Positions 44,935-53,290 of a stretch of 64,000 nucleotides of DNA are shown in pieces (position 1 is the stretch's first letter; every line of letters begins with the position of its first letter). The position numbers were made by a program, and so were the translations under genes. A model generated the notes under the pieces. The model was not told the DNA's origin. It was given only the letters and a program-made list of their open reading frames with translations, and did no database searches. This DNA comes from Algoriphagus algorifonticola (GTDB taxonomy: Bacteria > Bacteroidota > Bacteroidia > Cytophagales > Cyclobacteriaceae), in the NCBI RefSeq assembly GCF_007655305.1, contig NZ_VLOG01000008.1:1-64000 (forward strand), in the 5' to 3' direction.

Positions 44935-46101
44935 CTATTCACTTTTCTCTACCTCTTCAATCAAGCGTTGATAATTGGAAAATATTTCTTGATGAAGCTT
45001 CGTTCTCTCATATTTTTCACTGATTTCTTTAAAAAGGTTTGCGGCCAGTAATTGCATTTTATCTCTTTTTACGAATGCAAATTCCAATGCTTCTCTTAAA
45101 ACCTCTTCATTTTTTACAGGAAAAATTAGCCCAGTTTTTTGCTGGCTAATGATATCTGAATTACCAATTATATCAGAGCAAATCACTGGAAGCTGCATTG
45201 CTCCTGCTTCCAACAAAACATTGGGAAAGCCTTCTCTATGGGAGGCATGAACCAAGACATCTGCCAAAGCCATGTAATGAGCTACATGATCAGACCAGTC
45301 TATTTGAACTATCCTTGGATGATCTTGGATGGTCTGAATTATTTCCGGGGAGAGTGGATTTAAATCTTGTTCAAAGCTGCCTAACAAAACCAATTTTGAA
45401 CTGGACACTATCTTTGAAGCCAAAAAAGCCCGAACTAGCTCCTCAATACCTTTGTCTTTGACAAGCCTTCCTACAGCTAAGATTAAGAAATCATCTTCTC
45501 CTGGTAAGATTCTCATCGTTGCTGCCACCAAGTGATTTTCCTTCAGCGCAGAGCGATTGTATTTAGCTAAATCCACTCCATTGGAAGAGCCACTTCCGAT
45601 TACTTTTAATTTACGCTCAGAGCAGAGCTCCTTTTCAATAACGAAATTTTTTAGGCCATAAGAATTCGGCCATACCTCAGTAGCGTTGGAATAGGTCCAT
45701 TTTTCAGCACTCTCTAAAAGTCCCTTTTTTTGACCCTCGGCAGCCATGGCAGGAATGCCCGCTAAAGTATGAATCCGAGTTTTGACACCCGCTAAATTTG
45801 CTGCTATCATTCCAAGCAAACCTGCCTTGGGTGTATGCGTGTGAACTATATCAGGTTTTTCATTTCGGAAAAGTTGGTATAATTTCCAAACGCATTTTAA
45901 ATCCTGAAATGGGGTGATTTTTCTTGTAAAAGGAATTGTAATGTGCTTAACCCCTTCTCTTTTTTCGACTTGTGGAATTTCTTTACCATCAGAACTGACC
46001 GCAATTACCTCCCAACCCTTGTCTTTCATATATTTCATTTGCCCTGAAAGCAAAAGATTTAAAGAAAGAGGAACAGTTGTAATACGAATTAATTTCGGCA
46101 T
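44935..46101 (-). CDS. Family 4 glycosyltransferase
   Basis: This 388-residue GT-B fold protein has an N-terminal acceptor domain with DIVHTHTPKAGLLGMIAA near residues 81-98 and a C-terminal GT1-type domain. The latter includes ILAVGRLVKDKGIEEL near 208-223, LADVLVHASHREGFPNVLLEAGAMQLPVICS near 285-315 and the E-x7-E pattern. It probably adds a sugar to a capsular or O-antigen repeat at the cytoplasmic membrane. It is the first gene of the operon with the epimerase and rfbB. A hairpin lies in its leader just upstream. Confidence 0.88.
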   Translation of the reverse strand: MPKLIRITTVPLSLNLLLSGQMKYMKDKGWEVIAVSSDGKEIPQVEKREGVKHITIPFTRKITPFQDLKCVWKLYQLFRNEKPDIVHTHTPKAGLLGMIAANLAGVKTRIHTLAGIPAMAAEGQKKGLLESAEKWTYSNATEVWPNSYGLKNFVIEKELCSERKLKVIGSGSSNGVDLAKYNRSALKENHLVAATMRILPGEDDFLILAVGRLVKDKGIEELVRAFLASKIVSSSKLVLLGSFEQDLNPLSPEIIQTIQDHPRIVQIDWSDHVAHYMALADVLVHASHREGFPNVLLEAGAMQLPVICSDIIGNSDIISQQKTGLIFPVKNEEVLREALEFAFVKRDKMQLLAANLFKEISEKYERTKLHQEIFSNYQRLIEEVEKSE

Positions 46102-46117
46102 CAGTAGCTATTATAAA

Positions 46118-46161
46118 AACGCAAAGGCAGGTTTTGAAACAAACCTACCCGCTTTTGTGCA
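46118..46161 (-). promoter_or_regulatory. Leader hairpin upstream of the polysaccharide operon
   Basis: On the minus strand AGGTTT and AAACCT, extended outward by G-rich/C-rich and CAAA/TTTG pairs, form an interrupted stem followed by TTTTT about 10 nt before the glycosyltransferase ATG. A TATTTTTG box (46172-46179, minus) just upstream fits a -7 element, so the hairpin would be at the start of the transcript. It could work as an attenuator or only as a stabilising structure. Confidence 0.4.
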
Positions 46162-46361
46162 ATTGCAAGGCCAAAAATAGTCATGTTAATGGAATATTCT
46201 ACCATTAAAGCAGTGGATTCAATTTTAAAGCTTAATTAACTTTTACCAAACTTGTAAAAAAAGTAATTGATATCATTTTCAGCTTTTTCTTAAGTATCTA
46301 TTAATAAATAGCGCATTTAATTACCTTTAATGAAGATTATTTGCTAAAAATTGAAAAATTC

Positions 46362-47165
46362 ATGATTACAGATAAAAAAATAGCAATCATAGGCTGTGGG
46401 AATTTAGGGACTTCCATCGCCAATGGCTTATTGGAAACCCAAGGCTTCATTACAAAGAATCTGACTTTGACTAAAAGGTCAATCAGTAGTCTCTCTTCCT
46501 ATTCCCAACTGGGAGTCAATATCAGCTCTGACAATATTACTGCTGCTCAGGAGGCTGATTTGGTGATTTTAGGGGTGAAACCCTACAATGTCACTCCTAT
46601 ATTAAATGAAATCAAAGAGGTTCTGAACCCTAGGAAACAAATCATTATTTCCTTGGCAACTGGAATAAGCCTCGAGGAAATGTATAAAACCCTAGATCCT
46701 CGGACAGTCTGTTTCCGTGCTATGCCCAATATTGCAGCAGATATTCAAGAATCGATAACCTGCATTTGTCAACAAAATGCAAATGCAGAACAAATTGCAT
46801 TGATTGAAAAACTATTTAATTCGATTGGATTTACTCAAACCATCGATGAAAATTTAATGGAAGCAGCAACAGTCTTAGGTGCCTGTGGTATTGCTTATGT
46901 TTTACGCTTTATGAGAGCAATGATTCAAGGAGGTATTCAAATTGGATTTGATTCTGTAACTGCCAGTAAAATTGTCAATCAAACTGTGAAGGGTGCTGCC
47001 GAACTGATGATACAGAAGAACATGCATCCTGAAGCAGCAATAGATAAAGTGACCACTCCCAAAGGCTGTACTATCGTAGGACTGAATGAAATGGAACATC
47101 AAGGCTTCAGTTCAGCAATGGTCAGGGGGGTAATTGCCAGCTACGAAAAGATTGAAAAACACTAA
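46362..47165 (+). CDS. proC: Pyrroline-5-carboxylate reductase
   Basis: This 267-residue enzyme reduces pyrroline-5-carboxylate to proline with NAD(P)H. It has the Rossmann motif IAIIGCGNLGTSIANGLL near residues 6-23, VILGVKPYNV near 69-78 and RAMPNIAADIQESITCIC near 120-137. The C-terminal VTTPKGCTIVGLNEMEHQG is the ProC signature. ATG at 46362 is preferred over an in-frame TTG at 46341. A strong terminator follows the stop codon. Confidence 0.93.
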   Translation: MITDKKIAIIGCGNLGTSIANGLLETQGFITKNLTLTKRSISSLSSYSQLGVNISSDNITAAQEADLVILGVKPYNVTPILNEIKEVLNPRKQIIISLATGISLEEMYKTLDPRTVCFRAMPNIAADIQESITCICQQNANAEQIALIEKLFNSIGFTQTIDENLMEAATVLGACGIAYVLRFMRAMIQGGIQIGFDSVTASKIVNQTVKGAAELMIQKNMHPEAAIDKVTTPKGCTIVGLNEMEHQGFSSAMVRGVIASYEKIEKH

Positions 47166-47182
47166 AAAATCACGCTACAAAA

Positions 47183-47212
47183 AAAACCGAAGAAAATCTT
47201 CGGTTTTTTTTA
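47183..47212 (+). terminator. proC terminator
   Basis: AAAACCGAAGA and TCTTCGGTTTT form an 11-bp stem with an AAA loop followed by T-rich sequence, 17 bp after the proC stop codon. Confidence 0.9.
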
Positions 47213-47480
47213 TGTCAATTTTTGTCAAACTGAAATTAATCAAAAATTACCAAAAAAATAAAAATGCCGTTTGGAGCACACCAGCCATACTTCTTGTATT
47301 AAAAAACAATCATTTCTATGAATATTTATATTTATTGAAAAAGAAAGAATTTTTGATGTGTTTTTCTTTTGAATATTTTTATTAGATTTGTCTCGGGTGA
47401 TAAACAACTTTTGCTATTCCTTTTTAAAAGAACCAATTTTTAAAGGAAGGACTGTTTGGTACTTTTTCCTCCTTCCTTTT
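47213..47480. other. Non-coding region with promoter-like box and hairpin
   Basis: This is the first part of a gap of about 530 bp between proC and the TlpA-like gene. It holds no supported gene. It contains TAGATTTG at 47383-47390, an exact TAnnTTTG -7 box without a good TTTG partner. A perfect 10-bp inverted repeat AAAGGAAGGA/TCCTTCCTTT (about 47441-47480) ends exactly where leader repeat copy D begins. A 61-codon frame through here has no coding features. Confidence 0.5.
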
Positions 47481-47591
47481 ATGAAATGCCCACAAGAAAA
47501 AATCTCACACAACTTGTCCCGAATTTGTTTCGGGAGGGGGATGATTATACGGGGCATTCCATCTGACCTTTGAAAAACAAATTATAAACAG
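47481..47591 (+). repeat. Leader repeat copy D, orphan (no gene follows)
   Basis: ATGAAATGCCCA (47481-47492) pairs with GGGCATTCCAT (47552-47562). Between them is an extra stem TCCCGAA/TTCGGGA not complete in other copies. The tail ending ATAAACAG is identical to copy C over its last 18 bases, but the codon that starts the gene in other copies is ATA here and is followed by AAA TAG. The 10-codon frame M-I-I-R-G-I-P-S-D-L-stop at 47541-47573 is intact, with Leu encoded by CTT and the stop by TGA, and it is open back to the first ATG of the repeat (30 codons). Confidence 0.85.
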
Positions 47592-47613
47592 ATAAAATAG
47601 AATTTCTGCTCTG

Positions 47614-47643
47614 AAAACCTTCGCTAAAACGAAGGTTTTTTTC
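47614..47643 (+). terminator. Terminator 22 bp after orphan repeat copy D
   Basis: AAAACCTTCG (47614-47623) and CGAAGGTTTT (47630-47639) form a perfect 10-bp stem with a 6-nt loop and a T-run. Its presence with no gene upstream points to a transcribed non-coding unit. Confidence 0.85.
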
Positions 47644-47651
47644 ATAAAAAA

Positions 47652-47678
47652 AACCCTGTCATTTTTGGTGACAGGGTT
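47652..47678 (-). terminator. Terminator of the TlpA-like gene
   Basis: AACCCTGTCA (47652-47661) and TGACAGGGTT (47669-47678) form a perfect 10-bp stem with a 7-nt loop. On the minus strand it is followed by eight T. It lies 22 bp after the TlpA-like stop codon. Confidence 0.9.
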
Positions 47679-47699
47679 CTTCATTTTTGGTTAGAAATA

Positions 47700-48812
47700 T
47701 TAATCAAAAATCTCTGCAAGCTTATTTTCAAGACTAGGTCCGCGTAAATCTTTAGCGATGATTTTCCCATCAGGATCCAGCATATAAGTAGCTGGAATGG
47801 CATTGATTTGATAAGTCACAGCTGCTTTAGAATTGAAATACTGAAGATCTGAAACATGAGTCCAGGTCAGACCATCGTCTTCAATAGCTTTCAACCAGTC
47901 TTCTTTGGTTCTGTCTAAAGAGACTCCAAATACTTCAAACCCTTTATCTTTATAAAGATTATACATTCTTACAAGATTAGGATTTTCCTGACGACAAGGC
48001 TTACACCAAGCAGCCCAAAAATCAATCAGTACGTACTTCCCTTTCATATCAGAAAGCTTTACCATTTCCCCTTGAGGATTAGGTAATTCAATTTCAGGGG
48101 CAGGCTGCCCTACAGATAACTTTCTCATTTCATCCAGTTGTTGTTTTAACTGAAGGATTGATTTCGTGTTAGGGTAGTTTTCATTCAGATCAGAAACCAA
48201 TTGATCCAAAAATGGAAAATCATTTTTTGGATTTAATAAGCCTACCGCAGCAAGAGAGGCAAAGCTATCTCCCATACTTTCTATAGTCGCTTTTACTTTT
48301 TCAGATTGCTGAGCTTCCAATTCCATTGCCTGCTCTTGGATACTTCGGATAGCATCTGAGTTATTACTACTCATGGCTTCATAATAAGCTTCGTTTAGCT
48401 TATTCACTTCAGTTTGATAATCATTCATCAGCTTTTCCAGCTTGAGCATCTCCTGAGAGTCTTGAGAACCCTCGATTTTAATTTCCTCTGGCTTGGAGAA
48501 ATCATAGTAAACCTGCACGTTTTCATCCAAAAGAGCTAGCCTTACTGAGCGTTGACCAAAAAGATTCAATTCATAAAAGGTAGGAGAATCAACAGCCACC
48601 TCATATTCAAATTCCCCTTTGGAGTTAACCTCCAAGGTATCTAAAACCTTTGGTCTTGATTCCGTAAACTGAGAAAGAACAACCACTCCTGCCGGAGCAT
48701 TTTCTACTTTCCCCGAAACAAGGACTTTTCCATCTGTATTAGACTGCCTGCTTCCACAAGAAACCAATACCGTGAAAACAGCCAGAAAACTTAAGCTGAG
48801 TATTTTTTTCAT
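47700..48812 (-). CDS. TlpA-like thioredoxin lipoprotein with DUF4369
   Basis: This 370-residue lipoprotein has Cys19 after VLVSC. The N-terminal DUF4369 domain spans about residues 25-120, a helical spacer follows to about 225, and the C-terminal thioredoxin domain contains DFWAAWCKPCRQENP with the redox pair CKPC near residue 270. It probably reduces disulfides on the periplasmic side of the envelope. Proteins of this layout are abundant in Bacteroidota. It is the last gene of a leftward alaS-gatB-tlpA-like cluster, two bases apart from gatB. Confidence 0.9.
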   Translation of the reverse strand: MKKILSLSFLAVFTVLVSCGSRQSNTDGKVLVSGKVENAPAGVVVLSQFTESRPKVLDTLEVNSKGEFEYEVAVDSPTFYELNLFGQRSVRLALLDENVQVYYDFSKPEEIKIEGSQDSQEMLKLEKLMNDYQTEVNKLNEAYYEAMSSNNSDAIRSIQEQAMELEAQQSEKVKATIESMGDSFASLAAVGLLNPKNDFPFLDQLVSDLNENYPNTKSILQLKQQLDEMRKLSVGQPAPEIELPNPQGEMVKLSDMKGKYVLIDFWAAWCKPCRQENPNLVRMYNLYKDKGFEVFGVSLDRTKEDWLKAIEDDGLTWTHVSDLQYFNSKAAVTYQINAIPATYMLDPDGKIIAKDLRGPSLENKLAEIFD

Positions 48813-48813
48813 A

Positions 48814-50274
48814 TTAATTGTCTAGAATTTTTGTCAATAATTTAGTGGCAACTATTGGGTCTGCTTTTCCTTGAGACTTTTTCATTACCTGTCCCATAAA
48901 CATCCCCATCAATCCCTTTTTACCTGATTTATACTCCTTTACCTTAGAAGCATTTTCACTGATCACACTTTCGACAATAGGCAACAAAGAATCTTCATCG
49001 CTTTCCTGGATCAAATTTAACCGCTGAGCAATTTGAAGAGGACTTTCTTCAGATTGATTTAGCATTTCAGGATAAATCTTTTGCTGAGCAGCTGTGAAGC
49101 TAACATGCCCCTCATCAATCAGCGCAATCAATTCTCCCAACTTGGAAGCCGGAATCGGAAAATCTGAAATTGAGGCTCCACTTTCATTCAAATAGGACTT
49201 AATCGGTCCCATCATCCAGTTGGATGCCGCTTTATAATTGGAAGTGATTTTACAAAGACTATCAAACCATAAGGCAATGGGTCTTGATTCTGTCAAGAAA
49301 CTTGCATCATAATCCGGAAGCCCGTAGTCATCGACAAACCTAGCTTGCAGTTCACGAGGAAGCTCTGGCATCTGTTCCTGAATGGAGCTCAACCATTCTT
49401 CAGAAATCACTACCGGACTTAAGTCAGGCTCAGGAAAATACCTGTAATCATTTAAATCTTCCTTGGTACGCATGCTTGCAGTAGTACCCGAATTGGCATC
49501 AAAAGTTCTTGTTTCAGAAACAATTTCCTTGCCTTCTTCCAACAGCCCGATTATTCTTTCATGCTCGTGCTCAATAGCCCGAAAAACATTTCTGAAAGAA
49601 TTCATGTTCTTCACTTCGACTTTTTTCCCAAGTTCTTTGGCGCCCTTGAGCATAACAGATACGTTGGCATCGCATCGAAGAGATCCCTCCTCCATGTTTC
49701 CATCACATATTTCTAAATATTCAACGAGCTTTTTAATCTCAGTCAAAAAAGCATAAGCCTCTTCCGGGCTATGCATATCCGGTTCAGAAACGATTTCAAT
49801 TAATGGGGTACCTGCTCTGTTAAAATCCACCAAAGTATCTGTTTCGCCGGCCAAGTGAATTGATTTACCAGCATCCTCTTCCATATGTACTCGATTGAGT
49901 CGGATATATCTTTTGGTTCCGTCTGAAAGCTGAATAGGTACTGTTCCACCCACGCAAATAGGCCCTTTATCTTGGGTAATTTGATAGCCCTTAGGCAAGT
50001 CTGGATAGAAATAATTTTTTCGGGAGAAAATATTAAATCGCGTGATTTCAGAATTACAGGCTAACCCCATTTTCACTGCATACTCCACCACCTTTTTATT
50101 GATCTTCGGTAATGTGCCTGGATGCCCTAGGGTAATCACAGATATTTGGGTATTAGGAAGATTACCGTATTCAGTAGAATCGGCTGAAAATATTTTACTC
50201 ACAGTCTGCAATTGGGCATGAACCTCCAGCCCAATTACCAACTGATATTTATTTCTTAAATCTTCGCTAATCAT
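48814..50274 (-). CDS. gatB: Aspartyl/glutamyl-tRNA amidotransferase subunit B
   Basis: This 486-residue subunit of GatCAB converts Glu-tRNA(Gln) or Asp-tRNA(Asn) to the amide form. It begins with the family's YQLVIGLEVHAQLQT near residues 10-24 and has YFYPDLPKGYQITQ near 84-97, RVHMEEDAGKS near 128-138 and VEVKNMNSFRNVFRAIEHE near 216-234. The C-terminal YqeY-like tail ends VIVATKLL. GatA and GatC are not in the window. It sits 17 bp from alaS in the same operon. Confidence 0.95.
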   Translation of the reverse strand: MISEDLRNKYQLVIGLEVHAQLQTVSKIFSADSTEYGNLPNTQISVITLGHPGTLPKINKKVVEYAVKMGLACNSEITRFNIFSRKNYFYPDLPKGYQITQDKGPICVGGTVPIQLSDGTKRYIRLNRVHMEEDAGKSIHLAGETDTLVDFNRAGTPLIEIVSEPDMHSPEEAYAFLTEIKKLVEYLEICDGNMEEGSLRCDANVSVMLKGAKELGKKVEVKNMNSFRNVFRAIEHEHERIIGLLEEGKEIVSETRTFDANSGTTASMRTKEDLNDYRYFPEPDLSPVVISEEWLSSIQEQMPELPRELQARFVDDYGLPDYDASFLTESRPIALWFDSLCKITSNYKAASNWMMGPIKSYLNESGASISDFPIPASKLGELIALIDEGHVSFTAAQQKIYPEMLNQSEESPLQIAQRLNLIQESDEDSLLPIVESVISENASKVKEYKSGKKGLMGMFMGQVMKKSQGKADPIVATKLLTKILDN

Positions 50275-50291
50275 ATTTACTTATTCAGCGC

Positions 50292-52916
50292 TTATAAAAA
50301 CATTTGCTTTGCCTTGCTAATCACGTCTGGAAGTCCTTCCAGTTTCTTACCACCAGCTGTAGCAAAGAAAGGTTGACCTCCTCCTCCTCCCTGAATCTCC
50401 TTGGCTAATTCACGGACAATTTGACCCGCATTCAAGTTTTTAGATGAGATCAAATTTTCGTCCAAAATAACAGCTATTTGCGGTTTTCCTTCGATTTCTG
50501 CTGCAAGAATTACAAAGGCATCAGCTACTTCATTTTTCAATTCATAAGCCAATTTCTTCAAGGAGTCTGCATTCGGAAGGCTAATTTGAGCCAAAAGAAT
50601 TTTGGCTCCATCCTTTTCTACAAATTGCTTTAAAAGATCTGCTTTAACTCCAGAGGCTTTCTCTTGATATAATTTATCCAGCTCGCTCTTCAATTCAGCT
50701 TTTTCGTGCAACAAAGATTCCACCGCTTTCTTCAAGTCTTTAGGATTCTTTAACAGTTCCTGAAGTTCTTTCACGAGATTTTCCTGAGCTTTCAGATATT
50801 TCTCTGCTTCCAAAGAAGTAATAGCTTCTATCCTTCGAACCCCTGAAGCTACAGATCCCTCTGAAAGAATCTTGAATAGCCCAATTTGTGCTGTGGAAGG
50901 AACATGGGTACCACCACAAAGTTCGACCGAGAAGTTTGGATCAAAGGTGATTACTCTCACATAATCCCCATATTTTTCGCCAAACAAAGCAGTTGCGCCC
51001 ATTTGCTTAGCTTCTTCAATAGGGACATTTCTTTTTTCCAAAAGCGGGATATTTTCCCGGATCTTGGAATTGACTATGTCTTCAACCTGAGAGATTTCTT
51101 CTTCAGTCATCTTAGCAAAGTGGGAGAAATCAAATCTCAGGATTTGATCATTCACCAAGGAACCTCTTTGTTGTACATGATCTCCTAACACCTGCTTTAG
51201 AGCAGACTGTAACAAATGAGTAGCAGTATGATTATTCATAGTTAAGGATCGCTTGAGCTTATCCACTTCAGCTGAAAACCTCAAACTTGGATCCGTTGGC
51301 AGTTTTTCAACGAAATGAACAATCAGATCATTTTCCTTTTTGGTGTCTACTACTCTTATTTTTTCCGATTCAGATATCAAGTAGCCGGTATCTCCTACCT
51401 GACCGCCACTTTCTGCATAAAATGGAGTTTTGTCCAGCACTAACTGATACTTATCTCCTTTTTTATCCTTTACTACCCTGTATTTGATGATGTGGGAATA
51501 AGCCTCGGTAAAATCATAACCTATAAAGTCCACACCTTCATCATCATGCACTGAAACCCAATCTCCGGTTTCGGATTCTGAAGCTGCTCTAGATCGATTT
51601 TTTTGTTTTTCCATCTCAGAGGCAAAGCCTTTTTCATCCAGTGAAAAGCCCCCTTCTCTTGCAATTAAAGAAGTTAAGTCCAGTGGAAAACCATAGGTAT
51701 CATATAATTCAAAGGCAGTTTTTCCTGAAATCACCTTTTCATTTTGAGCTCTCAAGTCTGCCTTGATTTGATCCAGCATCTTTAAGCCTTTATCCAAGGT
51801 TCTCAGGAAAGATGTTTCCTCTTCCTGGATCACTTTTGCAATAAACTCCTGCTGTTGCTTCACTTCTGGAAAAATCTCCCCAAAGTTGGCTGAGATCAGT
51901 GGGCTCAATTCATATAAAAATGGCTCCTGAAAATCCAAGAAAGTATATCCATACCTCACAGCTCTTCTGAGAATTCTTCTGATCACATAACCAGCCTTAT
52001 TATTGGATGGCAATTGCCCATCTGCTATGGTAAAAGAAATTGCTCTGATATGGTCGACAATAACCCTAAATGCAATGTCAGTTTGCTCATCTTGCCCATA
52101 CTTTTTCCCAGATTTACCTTCCAAAAAAGAAATGAAAGGCATAAACAAATCAGTGTCATAATTGGACGACTTATGCTGTATTGCTCTTACAAGTCGCTCG
52201 AATCCCATCCCTGTATCTACATGCTTGGCAGGCAATTCTTTTAGACTTCCATCAGAAAGTCTGTTGTACTGCATAAACACCAAATTCCATATTTCAATGA
52301 CTTGAGGGTGATCATTATTTACCAGATCCTTCCCGGCAACTTGCTTGCTTTCTTCCTCAGAGCGCAAATCTATGTGGATTTCTGAACAAGGACCACAAGG
52401 ACCTGTATCTCCCATTTCCCAAAAATTATCCTTTTTAGAGCCCATGATGATTCTATCTTCTGGAACAATTTTTTTCCAGAAATCATAGGCTTCTTGATCC
52501 ATTTGTAAATTGTCATCCTGGTCACCCTCAAAAACAGAAACATATAATCTGTCTTTTGGTAATTGATACACCTCAGTCAGTAATTCCCAAGCCCATTCAA
52601 TAGCTTCTTTTTTGAAATAATCTCCAAAGGACCAATTTCCTAGCATTTCAAACATGGTGTGGTGGTAAGTGTCCACTCCAACTTCCTCCAAATCGTTGTG
52701 CTTTCCACTTACACGAAGACATTTTTGTGAATTGGCTACTCGGGCGTATTTAGCCTGCTCATTCCCTAAAAAAGCATCTTTAAATTGATTCATCCCTGCG
52801 TTTGTAAACATCAGGGTAGGGTCATTTTTAACAACTATTGGAGAAGAAGGAACAAACTGATGCTGTTTAGATTGGAAAAACTCAATGAATGTACTTCGGA
52901 TTTTTTTTGCTTCCAT
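50292..52916 (-). CDS. alaS: Alanyl-tRNA synthetase
   Basis: This 874-residue class II synthetase is full length. The catalytic core has STFIEFFQSKQHQFVPSSP near residues 9-27 and LMFTNAGMNQFK near 34-45. The editing domain has the zinc-binding HTATHLLQSAL near 570-580 and CGGTHVPSTAQIG near 673-685, and the C-terminal oligomerisation/DHHA1 domain ends with GGGGGQPFFATAGG. A -7-like box TAATTTTG at 52990-52997 (minus) lies about 75 bp upstream. Confidence 0.97.
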   Translation of the reverse strand: MEAKKIRSTFIEFFQSKQHQFVPSSPIVVKNDPTLMFTNAGMNQFKDAFLGNEQAKYARVANSQKCLRVSGKHNDLEEVGVDTYHHTMFEMLGNWSFGDYFKKEAIEWAWELLTEVYQLPKDRLYVSVFEGDQDDNLQMDQEAYDFWKKIVPEDRIIMGSKKDNFWEMGDTGPCGPCSEIHIDLRSEEESKQVAGKDLVNNDHPQVIEIWNLVFMQYNRLSDGSLKELPAKHVDTGMGFERLVRAIQHKSSNYDTDLFMPFISFLEGKSGKKYGQDEQTDIAFRVIVDHIRAISFTIADGQLPSNNKAGYVIRRILRRAVRYGYTFLDFQEPFLYELSPLISANFGEIFPEVKQQQEFIAKVIQEEETSFLRTLDKGLKMLDQIKADLRAQNEKVISGKTAFELYDTYGFPLDLTSLIAREGGFSLDEKGFASEMEKQKNRSRAASESETGDWVSVHDDEGVDFIGYDFTEAYSHIIKYRVVKDKKGDKYQLVLDKTPFYAESGGQVGDTGYLISESEKIRVVDTKKENDLIVHFVEKLPTDPSLRFSAEVDKLKRSLTMNNHTATHLLQSALKQVLGDHVQQRGSLVNDQILRFDFSHFAKMTEEEISQVEDIVNSKIRENIPLLEKRNVPIEEAKQMGATALFGEKYGDYVRVITFDPNFSVELCGGTHVPSTAQIGLFKILSEGSVASGVRRIEAITSLEAEKYLKAQENLVKELQELLKNPKDLKKAVESLLHEKAELKSELDKLYQEKASGVKADLLKQFVEKDGAKILLAQISLPNADSLKKLAYELKNEVADAFVILAAEIEGKPQIAVILDENLISSKNLNAGQIVRELAKEIQGGGGGQPFFATAGGKKLEGLPDVISKAKQMFL

Positions 52917-53290
52917 GAAGTTTAGACTGCGCTTAAGGTGTTGAATATTGGATACAAGTCCGCTAAAGTCGGCCTTTTATTTTGGGACACAAAATTAGTA
53001 CAATTGGCGGGCTATCGCTAAGGGTGCGGGTAAATTCTACAATTGTTTCAAAATCGGAGGCTAAAATTCCAAAATCCAACTCAGAAAAATGAAATAATAC
53101 AGAATACTAGTCTTATTCAAAATCCTTCTCCAGTATAAACTCGAAATAGGAATAGTCAATTTCAGTATTTCAATCAATCTCTAATTTTAATCTTCAATGC
53201 TTATTCGTTAGCAGTAATTCATGAATTATTCATTTCCAAGCTCAAAAATCTTTTTTACTTTCAGGTAAATTTTAATGCTATCAAACCACA
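52917..53290. other. Divergent promoter region between alaS and the DSD1-like gene
   Basis: This gap of about 370 bp holds no supported gene. On the minus strand TAATTTTG (52990-52997) matches the Bacteroidota -7 box for alaS. No clear promoter box was seen for the DSD1-like gene on the plus strand. No repeat or strong dyad was recognised. Confidence 0.5.

Larger units (their letters stand above)
47397..47643 (+). ncRNA. Possible untranslated transcript carrying leader repeat copy D
   Basis: A transcript starting just after the TAGATTTG box (47383-47390) would contain the AAAGGAAGGA hairpin, leader repeat copy D and the terminator at 47614-47643, about 245 nt in all. It contains no gene in the place where the other repeat copies have one. 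It may be a small RNA or the leader of a deleted gene. The call rests on promoter and terminator alone. Confidence 0.25.

Noticed and set aside
47388-47573. A 61-codon plus-strand frame spanning repeat copy D
   Set aside because: It starts with TTG, has no family features, and its second half is the repeat itself. Only the repeat-internal 10- and 30-codon frames are discussed as possible leader peptides.
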